From NCBI RefSeq assembly GCF_004762035.2, contig NZ_SIJK02000018.1, positions 1 through 64,000 of the forward strand: a stretch of DNA of 64,000 bases, in the 5' to 3' direction. The stretch comes from Candidatus Chloroploca mongolica. GTDB taxonomy: Bacteria > Chloroflexota > Chloroflexia > Chloroflexales > Chloroflexaceae. Below are positions 37,099 through 46,976 of this stretch, piece by piece. Position numbers and translations under genes: made by a program. A model generated the notes under the pieces. That model was not told where the DNA came from. It saw only the letters and a program-made list of their open reading frames with translations, and ran no database searches. How positions within the stretch are numbered: position 1 is the first letter of the stretch; every line of letters begins with the position of its first letter.

Positions 37099-38091
37099 TT
37101 ATCCTCTCTGGCGCGGATCAAGCGCATCACGCAGACCATCACCGATATAGTTAATCGCAATCGAGCAGAAGAGAATGGGCAAACTAGGAATCAATGGCAT
37201 CCAGGGATGCTGAAACATATAGCTCTGTGCAAAGGAAAGCATGTTACCCCAGGTTGGCGTCGGATCTTGAATCCCGAACCCGAGAAAACTGAGTGCCGAC
37301 TCAGCTACGAGCGTCGCATTGATGCCAAGGGTAAAGTCGACAATCATCGGTGGTAACGCATTAGGGAAGACGTGACGACCAAGGATGCGCACATTCGAAG
37401 CCCCGAGCGCACGTGACGACTCGATATAGACATTCTCACGCACCGAAAGTACCATCCCGCGCATCAGACGGGCGGTTCCGGTCCACCCAAAGAGCGAGAG
37501 TACCAGGATGACGGCAAAAATAATGCGCGCCTCACGTGGACTCACGGCAAAAATCCAGGCCAGAAAGTTCGCAAAGAAATCTGGTATTGGAATACTGTTA
37601 ATATTCTGTACCAGAATCGAAGACATAATCAGCAAAAGGAGCAGGGTTGGAAACGTTGCGACCACCTCAAGGGTACGGCTAATGGCAATATCCACCCAAC
37701 CACCAAAATATCCTGCAATCATCCCAAGCAGAATCCCGATGGTCGAGGCAATCAAGGTCGCAAAAAAGGCCGTCCCGAGTGACACCCGCGATGCATAGAG
37801 CAAACGGGTATAGAAATCGCGCCCCAGGTGATCGGTGCCAAAAAGCCGGAAATTACCCTGCGAGTCGACGGTAAACGGGGGTACAAAGCGGGTCTGCAAA
37901 TTGGGCGCATCACGGGGAAAGGGAGCAATCACAGGGGCAAGCGCAGAAATGATCACCAGCATCACCAGCAAGACCAGGCTAACGACGGCAATTTTATGCT
38001 TGCGAAAGCGACGGAGCACAATTTGCCATTGCGTTTCTGATGGTGCTCGTGAGGTCTCGTCACCTGGTACAACTGTGGTTGTTGCAGTCAT
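37099..38091 (-). CDS. oppC: Oligopeptide/dipeptide ABC transporter permease (OppC-like)
   Basis: A 330-residue permease with N-terminal QIVLRRFRKHKIAVVSLVLL, the FGTDHLGRDFYTRLLYASRVSLG motif of OppC/DppC, and the coupling loop YIESSRALGASNVRILGRHVFPNALPP. About six membrane helices. It starts 114 bp after oppB, and the gap holds an inverted repeat. Confidence 0.93.
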   Translation of the reverse strand: MTATTTVVPGDETSRAPSETQWQIVLRRFRKHKIAVVSLVLLVMLVIISALAPVIAPFPRDAPNLQTRFVPPFTVDSQGNFRLFGTDHLGRDFYTRLLYASRVSLGTAFFATLIASTIGILLGMIAGYFGGWVDIAISRTLEVVATFPTLLLLLIMSSILVQNINSIPIPDFFANFLAWIFAVSPREARIIFAVILVLSLFGWTGTARLMRGMVLSVRENVYIESSRALGASNVRILGRHVFPNALPPMIVDFTLGINATLVAESALSFLGFGIQDPTPTWGNMLSFAQSYMFQHPWMPLIPSLPILFCSIAINYIGDGLRDALDPRQRG

Positions 38092-38108
38092 CCACTCTTT
38101 TCCTTATG

Positions 38109-38191
38109 CAAGGTTTCAGGCTACTGTAGAGTTCAGGGCTATGCACCGCGTTTTGTGACGCACGATCTGCCCCCTGATCCCTGAAACCTTG
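38109..38191. repeat. 12-bp inverted repeat between oppB and oppC
   Basis: CAAGGTTTCAGG at 38109-38120 is the exact reverse complement of 38180-38191, separated by 59 nt. It lies in the only sizeable gap between the permease genes and could form a long-loop stem in the operon mRNA. Confidence 0.55.
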
Positions 38192-38205
38192 TCTTATATA
38201 CACAT

Positions 38206-39399
38206 TTAACCCAAACGGATCCGGGGATCAACGATCGTATACAAAATATCGGTGATCAGAATACCGATCAACAGCAACACCACATTGATAAAGAGCAGGG
38301 CCATGACCACATTGTAATCATTACGCCCAAGCGCATCAATAAAGAGCCGCCCGAGGCCAGGCCAGTTAAAGACCGACTCGGTGATCAATGCGCCGCCAAA
38401 AAGGGCCGCAAGCACACCAGCCAGCAGGGTCACAAACGGGATCAGCGAGTTCCGCAGGGCATGCTTGGTAATCACAACCTGTTCACGGACACCCTTCGCA
38501 CGGGCGGTACGTACATAATCCTGCTGCAATACTTCAAGCATACTGCCCCGTACAAAGCGGCTCCAGCCAGCAATATTGATAAACGTGAGCACGCTAACCG
38601 GCATCAAGAAGCGCAGGAAACGGTCGAGGAACGAACCAGCCTCCACAGTGCCAATCCAGGGAATGGTATAGTCGCGCACACCGACGGCATCGCCAGGGGG
38701 CAAAAAGGGCAAACCGGCCCGTTGGGCCAGAATCGAAAAGATCAGAATCGCAAAAATACCAAAGACAAAACTGGGTAACGAGGAACCAATGAAGGCAATC
38801 GTCGTCATCGTATAGTCAAAGCGTGAATACTGCTTGACCGCCGAGTAGATCCCGATTGGGACGCCGATCAGGATCGCGAAGAGAATCGAAGCCCCCATCA
38901 GCGAGAGCGTATAGGGCAGACGGGTTGCGATCAGGTCACTTACGGGGCGATCACGCAAAATCACCTGACTCACCCCAAAATCCCCAAAGAAGACCCCACG
39001 ACTCACGCGGCGCCCCTCGAGTTCGGCTAGGGTCAAGTAATCAGCACAACCCTCTTCCACCAGTTCAAACGTACCATCAGGATAGACCAGGCGCACCTGC
39101 CCGGGCGTCTGACAGCCAATCGCCCAGTCAGCGCCGATCGAACCAAAGAGCGGGCCTGAGGGCCAACCGATCAGCCAGCGCGTAAAGCGAAAGGGCAGAT
39201 AGACATCAAGATCAAAGCGCTGTTGCACGCGCTGAATATCAGCCTGATTGATCCGATCCTGCCCCGAATTCTGACGTTCAGCCAGCAACGCATCAACAGG
39301 GCCACCAGGGACGAGATAGAGCAACCCATACGAGAGCAGAGCCGCGACAATCGTCACCACAAACATCTGAAAGATGCGTCGAACAAGAAATGCTACCAT
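38206..39399 (-). CDS. oppB: Oligopeptide/dipeptide ABC transporter permease (OppB-like), with inserted loop
   Basis: A 397-residue permease from the ATG at 39399, because MVAFLVRRIFQMFVV is the family start; an upstream ATG at 39507 would add 36 non-family residues. The first helix is about 5-30. Residues about 45-150 are a longer extracytoplasmic loop than in typical OppB, with FGDFGVS near its end. The coupling loop is QDYVRTARAKGVREQVVITKHALRNSLIP. The insertion may contact the unusual binding protein encoded upstream. Confidence 0.91.
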   Translation of the reverse strand: MVAFLVRRIFQMFVVTIVAALLSYGLLYLVPGGPVDALLAERQNSGQDRINQADIQRVQQRFDLDVYLPFRFTRWLIGWPSGPLFGSIGADWAIGCQTPGQVRLVYPDGTFELVEEGCADYLTLAELEGRRVSRGVFFGDFGVSQVILRDRPVSDLIATRLPYTLSLMGASILFAILIGVPIGIYSAVKQYSRFDYTMTTIAFIGSSLPSFVFGIFAILIFSILAQRAGLPFLPPGDAVGVRDYTIPWIGTVEAGSFLDRFLRFLMPVSVLTFINIAGWSRFVRGSMLEVLQQDYVRTARAKGVREQVVITKHALRNSLIPFVTLLAGVLAALFGGALITESVFNWPGLGRLFIDALGRNDYNVVMALLFINVVLLLIGILITDILYTIVDPRIRLG

Positions 39400-39565
39400 C
39401 GCCAACCCATTCGCCCTGGTCCCATGTGGTCGTAGACCTTGCATCGTCCAGGCTTGATCACAAACTTCCGCCTGTACGTCATTCGTAGGCGCGGCTGCCA
39501 GAGGCAAAGCCCCTGGCAGCCGCTTACGTTACCCCATACCCCCAGATACGCGTGAGGCACAACTT

Positions 39566-41512
39566 TTACCTGACGTTCAGGTTGAAGTCGATATGCTCCC
39601 AGGTCGAGCTTGCAATGGTAAAGGCCTGAACATCACCAGCGACACCAGCCTGCAGCACCGTCTCGACCTCAGGTCCGGCACCCAGGGTCTCGGAACCAAG
39701 CACGTCAACCTCACCAGTCAGCAACTGGGCTACGGCCTGATTGGTATCGGCAATGAACTTGATCACAACCGTCTTGACCTCTGGCTCACCCAGGAAGAAG
39801 TTCGGGTTCGCACGGAAGGTCATGCTCTGACCCTTCTCCCAGCTCTCCAGGATGAAGGGGCCATTGCTCAACGGCTGCTCAACGATCTCGGGCAGGCTGC
39901 TCCACTCGCTAGCAGGCACATCAGCCAGCACGCGGCCATCGCTGATCTCCTGGTGCGACGGGTAGGCCCCAATCGGTGCCAGGAAGTAGGTCGGCCACTG
40001 CACGCCAGGATGATAGGTCACGGTGTAGCTGGTGTCGCTGCTGAAATCAATCTCAGCAATCGAGTTACAGGTAGCAAACGAGACCGCACCCGAGTCAGGG
40101 TCACAGTTGATGCTGTAGGCAAGCTCGAAGTCAGCCTGCTTGAGTGGCTCGCCATCTTCCCAGACCTGACCCTCAACGAAGTTGTAGGTCGCAACCAGTT
40201 GCTTGAGGGTGACTGTGCCGCTCTCATAGACAACCGTCTCACCATTGACGTCAACAACCGTCACGCCGGGGGCGAGTTCGACGGCTTCGCCATCAATATT
40301 CCAGACAATGTCGCCCGCCGTTACTTCAATGTCTTCGTTGGTCGCAAGACCAGACTCGATGGTTGAAAGCTCAGTCTGACCCTTGGCCTGATAGTCGTAG
40401 CTATACTCAGTGGCAAAGGGGTAGCTCAGCAAGAACGAAGCCGTACGCTGGACAGCAGCACTCTCGATCAAGCTCCAGAGCGTAGCCGGCTCCTGCGTAA
40501 AGCCAAGTACCACGGTGTCACCACCATCGGTGAGCGTCCACTCTTCGATGTTGGCGGTGTAGTATTCGGTCGGGTCGGCGATGAAGCCCTCAATGCGGTT
40601 GCTGGCAGCAGCAGCCTCAAGGCGGTTGAAGACGGGCAAGCTCACCATATCATTGGCGAACTCTTCCTGGACAATCGCGTACTGGCGGATGCGCTCGTCG
40701 CGATCAAGCGTATTGTTGGCAGCAACGATGGCCTGGCTGGCACGCTCGTTACACCAACCCATGTAGTTCTGACCTTCCCAGTTGTTATCGGGGGTCGGAA
40801 TTTGGTTACAGGCATAGAGCGTACGGCCAGCGGGGTCAGTCTGACCAACCCAGGCAAAGGCACCAAGCTCGAAGTCGCGGCGCGCCAGGCCGGTGCTGCT
40901 GCCAAACCACCACGAGCCAGGGGCATAGGTCGGGATGACCTGGATGCCACACGCAGCCATCTGCTGAATAAAGACCGCCGACCAGGTCTGACGGAACTGG
41001 GCATTGGTGGTGGTGAAGCTCAGAGCGAGCGGATCACCATCAGCATTGGCACGAACCGGGGTTCCTGTCCAGCCAGCCGCCTCAAGCAGCGCCTGACCCT
41101 GCTCGGGATCAAACGGATAGGTAGTCACATCAGTGTTGACGGCCCAGTGGCTCTTGGGGATAAAGGTATCCATCAACAAGCCGGTCTGCTGCTCCTCATC
41201 AAGGAACGGATAGACCGAGGCAATCAACTCGGGGCGATTGGTGCAGTAGGCAATTGCCTGACGCACATTAATGTCACTCAAAACTGGGTGCGGGGTCGTA
41301 AACGCCCCACCCGTCACCGGCTCACCGGGCTCCGGCTCGGCAACTACGGTCTGCTCAACGACAACCGTCTCGCGTACCGGCTCAGCAGTCTGTACTACCA
41401 CGACCGTCTCTCGCACAACCTCGGTCTGCGCTGCGCCACCACAGGCTGCGAGAATGGGAACCAATACCGCCAGTAGGGTCACTACGACAGCACGTCTGAA
41501 AGCAATACTCAT
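39566..41512 (-). CDS. Circularly permuted Opp/Dpp-family substrate-binding lipoprotein
   Basis: A 648-residue lipoprotein from ATG 41512 (GGAGG upstream; the 41617 start adds 35 non-signal residues). The signal ends in LAAC (Cys24), then a V/E/T-rich tether to about residue 70. Residues about 75-330 match the C-terminal half of SBP_bac_5: DINVRQAIAYCTNR, the YPFDPEQGQALLEAAGW block and the ERIRQYAIVQEEF block. Residues about 332-648 match the N-terminal half: VVLGFTQEPATL, DGEPLKQADFELAYS, NGPFILESWEKGQSMTF, ending WEHIDFNLN. In normal members FNLN is followed by the VRQAIAY block, so the old termini are joined near residue 330 and new ones opened there. Both lobes are complete. It heads the oppBCDF operon. 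Confidence 0.87.
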   Translation of the reverse strand: MSIAFRRAVVVTLLAVLVPILAACGGAAQTEVVRETVVVVQTAEPVRETVVVEQTVVAEPEPGEPVTGGAFTTPHPVLSDINVRQAIAYCTNRPELIASVYPFLDEEQQTGLLMDTFIPKSHWAVNTDVTTYPFDPEQGQALLEAAGWTGTPVRANADGDPLALSFTTTNAQFRQTWSAVFIQQMAACGIQVIPTYAPGSWWFGSSTGLARRDFELGAFAWVGQTDPAGRTLYACNQIPTPDNNWEGQNYMGWCNERASQAIVAANNTLDRDERIRQYAIVQEEFANDMVSLPVFNRLEAAAASNRIEGFIADPTEYYTANIEEWTLTDGGDTVVLGFTQEPATLWSLIESAAVQRTASFLLSYPFATEYSYDYQAKGQTELSTIESGLATNEDIEVTAGDIVWNIDGEAVELAPGVTVVDVNGETVVYESGTVTLKQLVATYNFVEGQVWEDGEPLKQADFELAYSINCDPDSGAVSFATCNSIAEIDFSSDTSYTVTYHPGVQWPTYFLAPIGAYPSHQEISDGRVLADVPASEWSSLPEIVEQPLSNGPFILESWEKGQSMTFRANPNFFLGEPEVKTVVIKFIADTNQAVAQLLTGEVDVLGSETLGAGPEVETVLQAGVAGDVQAFTIASSTWEHIDFNLNVR

Positions 41513-41817
41513 CTTGGCTTTTCCCTCCGTTAACGAAACCGCTCTTCGAAACACACGTCGAACGGGGTGCTGCTTTACCGCGTATCTGGGGGAGATCTGG
41601 GTTCGCAGCCAGAACACTCGTCACTTTCGACAAGAGACCTCAGGATAACGCTGTTTCAGGAGTACGCGACCAAACCCACACAGCTGCCTGTCTGCAAGAG
41701 AGTGCATCATCTTCTGTGGGGGGTATCGTACGTGGAAACAACGGCCTTTGTAGTCTTATGCAGCGAGTTTCAAGTGTTTGGCACTAATTATACGTTGCAA
41801 GTAGGGCACTGTCAAAA
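41513..41817. other. Intergenic region upstream of the binding-protein gene
   Basis: It holds the ribosome binding site GGAGG near 41520 and presumably the promoter of the opp operon. No RNA gene, long hairpin or convincing promoter pair was recognised in the remainder. Confidence 0.4.
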
Positions 41818-44800
41818 TTATTCGTACAGTTGTAAGAAGATTGTCACCACATCGGGGTCAAAATGGGCACCGACCTCTTCGCGAATCATGGCAATCGCCT
41901 TTTCGTGACGCCACGCCCGCTGATACGGGCGATCTGAGGTCACGGCATCATAAACATCGGCGACCGCAAAGATGCGGGCTGCAAGGGGGATTTCGAGGCC
42001 ACGCAGGCCACGTGGATAGCCCGTGCCATTCCATTTTTCGTGATGGCAGTAGGGAATGTCGATCGCCTGTCGCAAGAAGGGGATCGGGCGCAAGAGTTCG
42101 TAGGCGTACCCTGGGTGCAGGTTGATCACATCACGTTCGGGTTCAGTTAATGGCCCCGGCTTGAGCAGAATCGCGTCGGGAATGCCCATTTTGCCAATGT
42201 CATGCAACAGGGCACCCCGTCTGATATGAACAATCTCTTCTTCACTGATCCCCATCGCACGGGCCATTTGCACCGTCATCTCGGTGACCCGTTGTGAATG
42301 GCCTTCCGTCTCTTTGTCACGCAATTCGAGCGCTCGCGACCAGCCTTCTAACGTGGTGTCGTACGCCAGCGTCACATCCAGGTTGGCCCGTTGCATCCGT
42401 TCAAAGAGTTCGGCGTTGTCAACCGCTACCGCTGCTTGCCCTGCCAATGTTTCAAGGAAATCGAGCCATTCCGATTCGAGCTCAAGGGGGGTGCGCTGAA
42501 AGACTTCGAGCACGCCTCGCACCTGGCCCTTGGCGATCAAGGGTACCACAATATAGACTTCAAAGCCTTCACCTACGATCAGGCTCTTCCGAAGAAAAAT
42601 ACTCGCAGGACTAGTCAGGTGTGGCTCAATGATCGTACGCCGCTCTAGGGCGGCCCGACCTGCCAACCCCTCGCCGATCCGTACCCGTGAGGTCAAGATC
42701 AACCCGGTACGAAAGCCGCGTCCAGTATGATATTCGAGCGTGAGGGTGTGCGGATGCAACAGCAACACGGCGGCTGCATCGACACCAAGCTGCTGGATCG
42801 TTTGCTCAACCAGAAAATCAAGCGTGAGCCGCACATCAAAGCTACTGGTGATCGCCCGATCAATGGAACGTAAGGAGGTTAGACGCTGCAACCGTCGTTC
42901 CGTCTGTTCGATTAAGGTTACCCGATAGAGCGTGCTCGCCGCAAGGTCGGCAATCGCCCCCACCAGCCGTGCCTCAGCTTCACTGATGGGGGCCGTCCGC
43001 CCAGCCCACAACACGCCGATGATCGTATCGTCGGTACGTAACGGGGCGCACACGCCCGCCTGCACGCCATTGAGATCGGCGGCTGGCTGAATGGAGGGGT
43101 CGTTCGCAAGGTCATTGCAGTGATACAACGCACCGGTCTCCATCACATGTCCGCTTACACCAACCCCTGCTGGAAGGCGGAGTCCGCGCAGATGCACCCA
43201 CGGCCCTAGTCCGAGCTCAAAGACAGTCTCGCCACTCCGCGGGTCGCGCATCGCCAGAGCGGTCGCCTCGACCCCGACGAGAATGCAGGTCTGCGCCAGC
43301 AGGGTTGGTAGCAGTTCCAGGCGGCTGGAAGTATTGCGCATGGCATCAACTAATGTCAGCAGCGCCTGACGCTCGCGATCACGCTCAACCCGGCTCGTGA
43401 TCTCCTGTTTGATCGCCACAAAATGGCTCAACTGATCATCCACCAGCACCGGGGTGATCGTCATCTCTTCGCTATAGAGGCTGCCATCTTTGCGCTTGTT
43501 GATCAGTTCACCACGCCAGACCTTTCCGCTCAACACGGTCTGCCACATCTCGGTATAAAAGGCCGTATCATGATGACCTGAACGCAACACCGACGTCTTG
43601 CGGCCCATAACTTCACCAATGTTATAGCCGGTCAAGGCCGTAAACGCAGGATTGGCCCACTCGATCATGCCATTGAGATCGGTGATCACCATCGCAGTAG
43701 CGGCAACATTCAATGCCGTGCGCAGCAGTTCAAGGTCGTGCATAGCTTGATGCCGCATACTCACATCGCGGACAACACTGAGGATGATCGTTTCACCATC
43801 AATCATTGCCGAGCTTGCACTCACCTCAACCGGAAAGTAGGTGCCATCTTTGCGTTGATGGCGTGTCTCGAAGATGATCCCACTCTTCAAGGCCTCGGCC
43901 ATCTGCTGTGGCACCAGATCCTGTGTTTCAGGAGCACGCAACTGGGGCATCGTCATTTGCAACAACTCTCCATGGGTGTAACCATATGCCTCACTGGCCG
44001 CCTGGTTGGCCTCGATGATCTGTCCATCCGTGGGGCGCACAAAGAAGACAATATCGCGGGTATGTTCCGCCAGCAAGCGGTAACGCTCTAGGTTACGCTG
44101 GGCCGTGACCCGCATCGTGACATCCCGAGCCACCCCTTCCAGCGCAAGCACCTTGTTGTCGGCATCGGTAACCAGGCTACTGCTCTGCTCAACCCATTTG
44201 AGCGAGCCATCTCTGGTCAAGATACGCACGACCAGGGTGGTATGCGCTTGTTTGCTTGCAATCGCACATTTGAACTGTTCTCGATCGTCAGGATGTACCA
44301 GTTGATGCACCAGTTCAGGATGCGCATAAAATTCATCGGCATGATACCCGGTCAACTGTACAATGGACGGACTGATATACTCAAGTTCAGGCTCGGGAAC
44401 CAGGCGATAACGGTAGATTACATCAAACGCATGTTCCGCCATCGTGCGAAAACGGACCTCAGAGGCGCGTACCGCTTCATGAGCCAACTTCTGCTCAGTG
44501 ATGTCCATCGCCACAGTGATGATCGATTGCATACCGGTCGCGGCATCATAGACCATCGAGGCTGAAATCAGCAGAAAAATCGTGTGCCCATCACGACGCT
44601 CACGTGCAACCTCCTCACCCGTGATCAAACCATCACGGACGACACGGCGGCGCAATTCATCAAATTCTCCGCGTTGCGCTGCATTGACAATGGGCAATGG
44701 CCGCCCAATCACTTCGGCGGCTGACCAACCAAAGATCCGTGCTGAAGCTGCATTCCAGGTAAGGACAAGACCATCGAGGCTGATGGTGTAGATAGGCTGC

Positions 44801-44883
44801 GGGGCAGCCTCGATCATCGCAGTGACATAACTCTGAACTTGTAGCAAGTTGTGATGCACCGGGTGGTTATGACTCGTATCCAT
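41818..44883 (-). CDS. PAS(x4)-GAF(x2)-HD-GYP cyclic-di-GMP phosphodiesterase
   Basis: A 1021-residue soluble signalling protein: four PAS domains (about 25-130, 145-260, 270-385, 392-510), two GAF domains (about 525-665 and 680-835), and a C-terminal HD-GYP domain (about 850-1020). The last has GHSQRVTEM, LLHDIGKMGIPD and HHEKWNGTGYPRGL, the complete metal and GYP motifs. Such proteins hydrolyse cyclic di-GMP in response to redox, light or small ligands, often controlling motility and biofilm. There is no membrane segment. It is not in an operon with neighbours. With the giant adhesin it suggests surface-attachment control, which is inference only. Confidence 0.93.
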   Translation of the reverse strand: MDTSHNHPVHHNLLQVQSYVTAMIEAAPQPIYTISLDGLVLTWNAASARIFGWSAAEVIGRPLPIVNAAQRGEFDELRRRVVRDGLITGEEVARERRDGHTIFLLISASMVYDAATGMQSIITVAMDITEQKLAHEAVRASEVRFRTMAEHAFDVIYRYRLVPEPELEYISPSIVQLTGYHADEFYAHPELVHQLVHPDDREQFKCAIASKQAHTTLVVRILTRDGSLKWVEQSSSLVTDADNKVLALEGVARDVTMRVTAQRNLERYRLLAEHTRDIVFFVRPTDGQIIEANQAASEAYGYTHGELLQMTMPQLRAPETQDLVPQQMAEALKSGIIFETRHQRKDGTYFPVEVSASSAMIDGETIILSVVRDVSMRHQAMHDLELLRTALNVAATAMVITDLNGMIEWANPAFTALTGYNIGEVMGRKTSVLRSGHHDTAFYTEMWQTVLSGKVWRGELINKRKDGSLYSEEMTITPVLVDDQLSHFVAIKQEITSRVERDRERQALLTLVDAMRNTSSRLELLPTLLAQTCILVGVEATALAMRDPRSGETVFELGLGPWVHLRGLRLPAGVGVSGHVMETGALYHCNDLANDPSIQPAADLNGVQAGVCAPLRTDDTIIGVLWAGRTAPISEAEARLVGAIADLAASTLYRVTLIEQTERRLQRLTSLRSIDRAITSSFDVRLTLDFLVEQTIQQLGVDAAAVLLLHPHTLTLEYHTGRGFRTGLILTSRVRIGEGLAGRAALERRTIIEPHLTSPASIFLRKSLIVGEGFEVYIVVPLIAKGQVRGVLEVFQRTPLELESEWLDFLETLAGQAAVAVDNAELFERMQRANLDVTLAYDTTLEGWSRALELRDKETEGHSQRVTEMTVQMARAMGISEEEIVHIRRGALLHDIGKMGIPDAILLKPGPLTEPERDVINLHPGYAYELLRPIPFLRQAIDIPYCHHEKWNGTGYPRGLRGLEIPLAARIFAVADVYDAVTSDRPYQRAWRHEKAIAMIREEVGAHFDPDVVTIFLQLYE

Positions 44884-45076
44884 GTGAAACAGCCTGGCAA
44901 GCGCAACTGCGTTCTCAGGTCAGGATGAGGTACGCATCACAATAATCCAGCACGACAGCATGATGAAAACAGGGTTTGGATACCCTTTCCTAGTGTACCA
45001 TGTAGGGTGTACAATTTGAATACCTGATGCACAAGATCGCCATTCTGTAGGGGCCTCCCAGAAGAGGAGAAACTCG

Positions 45077-46756
45077 ATGACCCGTCTACCGGTGCTCTTT
45101 ATCCCTGGCATCACTGGTTCGTTTAACCTGGGGGTGCTGCTCAACTGGCGAGGATCAACGTTAAAGGATTGGAATTTTCCGCCTTTTACCGATTATGGCA
45201 AGCAGTTGACGGCAGCGTTCACAGCGGCTGGCTATCGTCGTGACCACGACTTTTTTGTCGCCTTCTATGACTGGCGGATGTCGGTCAAGGATAGTGCGAC
45301 AACCTATCTCAAGCCCTGGATCGACCTGGCCAAGAAGCGCTCGGGGGCGGCAACCGTGATTCTGATCGGCCATAGCATGGGTGGCCTGGTGGCGCGTAGC
45401 TACCTGCAAAGCCCTGCGTATGAAGATGATGTTGCCCATCTGATCACACTCGGGACACCCCATCGCGGTGCCGCCGATTCCTACTATGCCTGGGGTGGCG
45501 GCGAACCAAAGTCGGATGGGCAGATCAAGCTTGTCTTCGATGTCTATCTCTGGTACCTCCGCCATGCCCATCCTTTCCAGACTGAACTGGATCGCCTGCG
45601 CGCCATGCGTACGCTGGTACCAGGGGTGCGCGACCTTTTGCCAATTGATGGCTTTTTGCTCAATGAGGGTGGGCCTGCACTCCCTAAACGCCCCGCGACC
45701 CTGGTTGAACGCAATCTTGTGGGCGATATGCTCAATCAGCCTCCCGGTCTCGAGACGCTCTTGTCACGGGTGCCTGTCACGACCATCAGCGGTATTGGCC
45801 GAGCAACCATCGCGACCATTACCGTAACGTCGCCCCCTATCCCACCGGGCGATCCGCCCCGCTTTCCCGATGGGGCACCAGTCAGCGATCAGAGTAGCAG
45901 TGATGGCGATGGTACGGTGTTACGCTCGAATGCCCAGGTCGATCATCCCCAGGTCAACAATAGTCCACCCTTGCACGATGTCGGCCACGGGACAATGCCC
46001 GATCATCCCGCGACCATCGAGCGTATCTTTGCCTCACTCCAAGCCGATCCGCCCCCAGTGCTCGGCGGTATTCCTGTTACCGAGCCGCGTCTGGTGATTA
46101 TGACCGCCTCGCCTGTGACGATGCAGGTCGAAATGCCCACTGGCAGAGCAATGCAGGCCCCAACTGTCCTTGGTGGCACACCCGAACAGGCACCAACGCG
46201 CCGTAAACGGGTGATCAAAGGGCGCGACCACGGCCATCAGGGCAAACACCTCAATATGGTGGTGATTCCGCAGCCCGTTGCTGGTTCATATAGCGTGCAT
46301 GTGACCGGCACCGCCACCGGCGTGTTTGCCGTTGGGGCGATGCTGATCGGCGGTGAAGAGGTAACCGTGCTTGGTGGGAGTGAAACGAGCGAGGGCTCCA
46401 TCAATCGCTCAGAGAACACGTCCATCACAACTCGTCATGGGCAGGTTGCGGCTGGAACCGAACTCTTCTTTGCCGTTGATTGTCAGCATCTCGATGTAGC
46501 CCCGGCGATGTGGCTCGATAAGACGAGAACCATGAACCATGCCGTAGAACGCTTGCGCACGGCAATGCAAACAACCGAGCCGACCGTGCTCGGTGGGGGC
46601 AGTGAGGGCGACGAGATGGTCAATGCCGCCATGCGGAGTGCCACCGAACCCTCGGATCAGGTTGACGCCCTCTGCAATCTCGCCGAGCATATGCTGGGGC
46701 CACACAACGAAGATCTGGCCGAGGCAGTCATTATGCAGCTACGCGCCGTCAAGTGA
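45077..46756 (+). CDS. LCAT/PDAT-like alpha/beta hydrolase (lipase) with long C-terminal extension
   Basis: A 559-residue protein. Residues 1-300 form a hydrolase related to LCAT-type acyltransferases/lipases: PVLFIPGITGS at the start, FYDWRMSVKDSA, nucleophile elbow GHSMGG, and DGDGTVLR and LHDVGHG carrying the acid and His. The rest (about 325-559) is of unknown fold, with four V-L-G-G motifs: PPVLGGIP, PTVLGGTP, VTVLGGSE, PTVLGGGS. No signal peptide is visible. The SD is AGAGGAG just upstream of ATG 45077. It is coupled to a small membrane protein by a 4-nt overlap. Confidence 0.83.
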   Translation: MTRLPVLFIPGITGSFNLGVLLNWRGSTLKDWNFPPFTDYGKQLTAAFTAAGYRRDHDFFVAFYDWRMSVKDSATTYLKPWIDLAKKRSGAATVILIGHSMGGLVARSYLQSPAYEDDVAHLITLGTPHRGAADSYYAWGGGEPKSDGQIKLVFDVYLWYLRHAHPFQTELDRLRAMRTLVPGVRDLLPIDGFLLNEGGPALPKRPATLVERNLVGDMLNQPPGLETLLSRVPVTTISGIGRATIATITVTSPPIPPGDPPRFPDGAPVSDQSSSDGDGTVLRSNAQVDHPQVNNSPPLHDVGHGTMPDHPATIERIFASLQADPPPVLGGIPVTEPRLVIMTASPVTMQVEMPTGRAMQAPTVLGGTPEQAPTRRKRVIKGRDHGHQGKHLNMVVIPQPVAGSYSVHVTGTATGVFAVGAMLIGGEEVTVLGGSETSEGSINRSENTSITTRHGQVAAGTELFFAVDCQHLDVAPAMWLDKTRTMNHAVERLRTAMQTTEPTVLGGGSEGDEMVNAAMRSATEPSDQVDALCNLAEHMLGPHNEDLAEAVIMQLRAVK

Positions 46757-46968
46757 AACGGGTTGTGCTCTTTCTGCGCGGTGCCATCCCGCTGCTGTTC
46801 GTGGCCGCGCTGCTGATTGCAGGGCCAACCTTGCTGGCCTGGTGGTTGATCGGCGGGGCTTTTAGCTGGCACCACCTGGCCTTTGGGCTCGGTGGTGCCG
46901 TGTTGCTACTCGCAATAGGGGGCACATGGTTGGGCTGGGCCATGGGGCGTTTCAAGCAGAAGATGTGA
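46753..46968 (+). CDS. Small two-helix membrane protein
   Basis: A 71-residue protein with two hydrophobic segments (about 7-34 and 42-64), a GTG start overlapping the lipase stop by 4 nt, and a basic C-terminus. Translational coupling suggests that it works with the lipase, perhaps as a membrane tether. No family was recognised. Confidence 0.7.
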   Translation: MKRVVLFLRGAIPLLFVAALLIAGPTLLAWWLIGGAFSWHHLAFGLGGAVLLLAIGGTWLGWAMGRFKQKM

Positions 46969-46976
46969 GGCTTGTC

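Noticed and set aside
41567-41908. Plus-strand 113-codon frame in the intergenic gap
   Set aside because: It runs into the antisense of the HD-GYP gene and has no recognisable domain.
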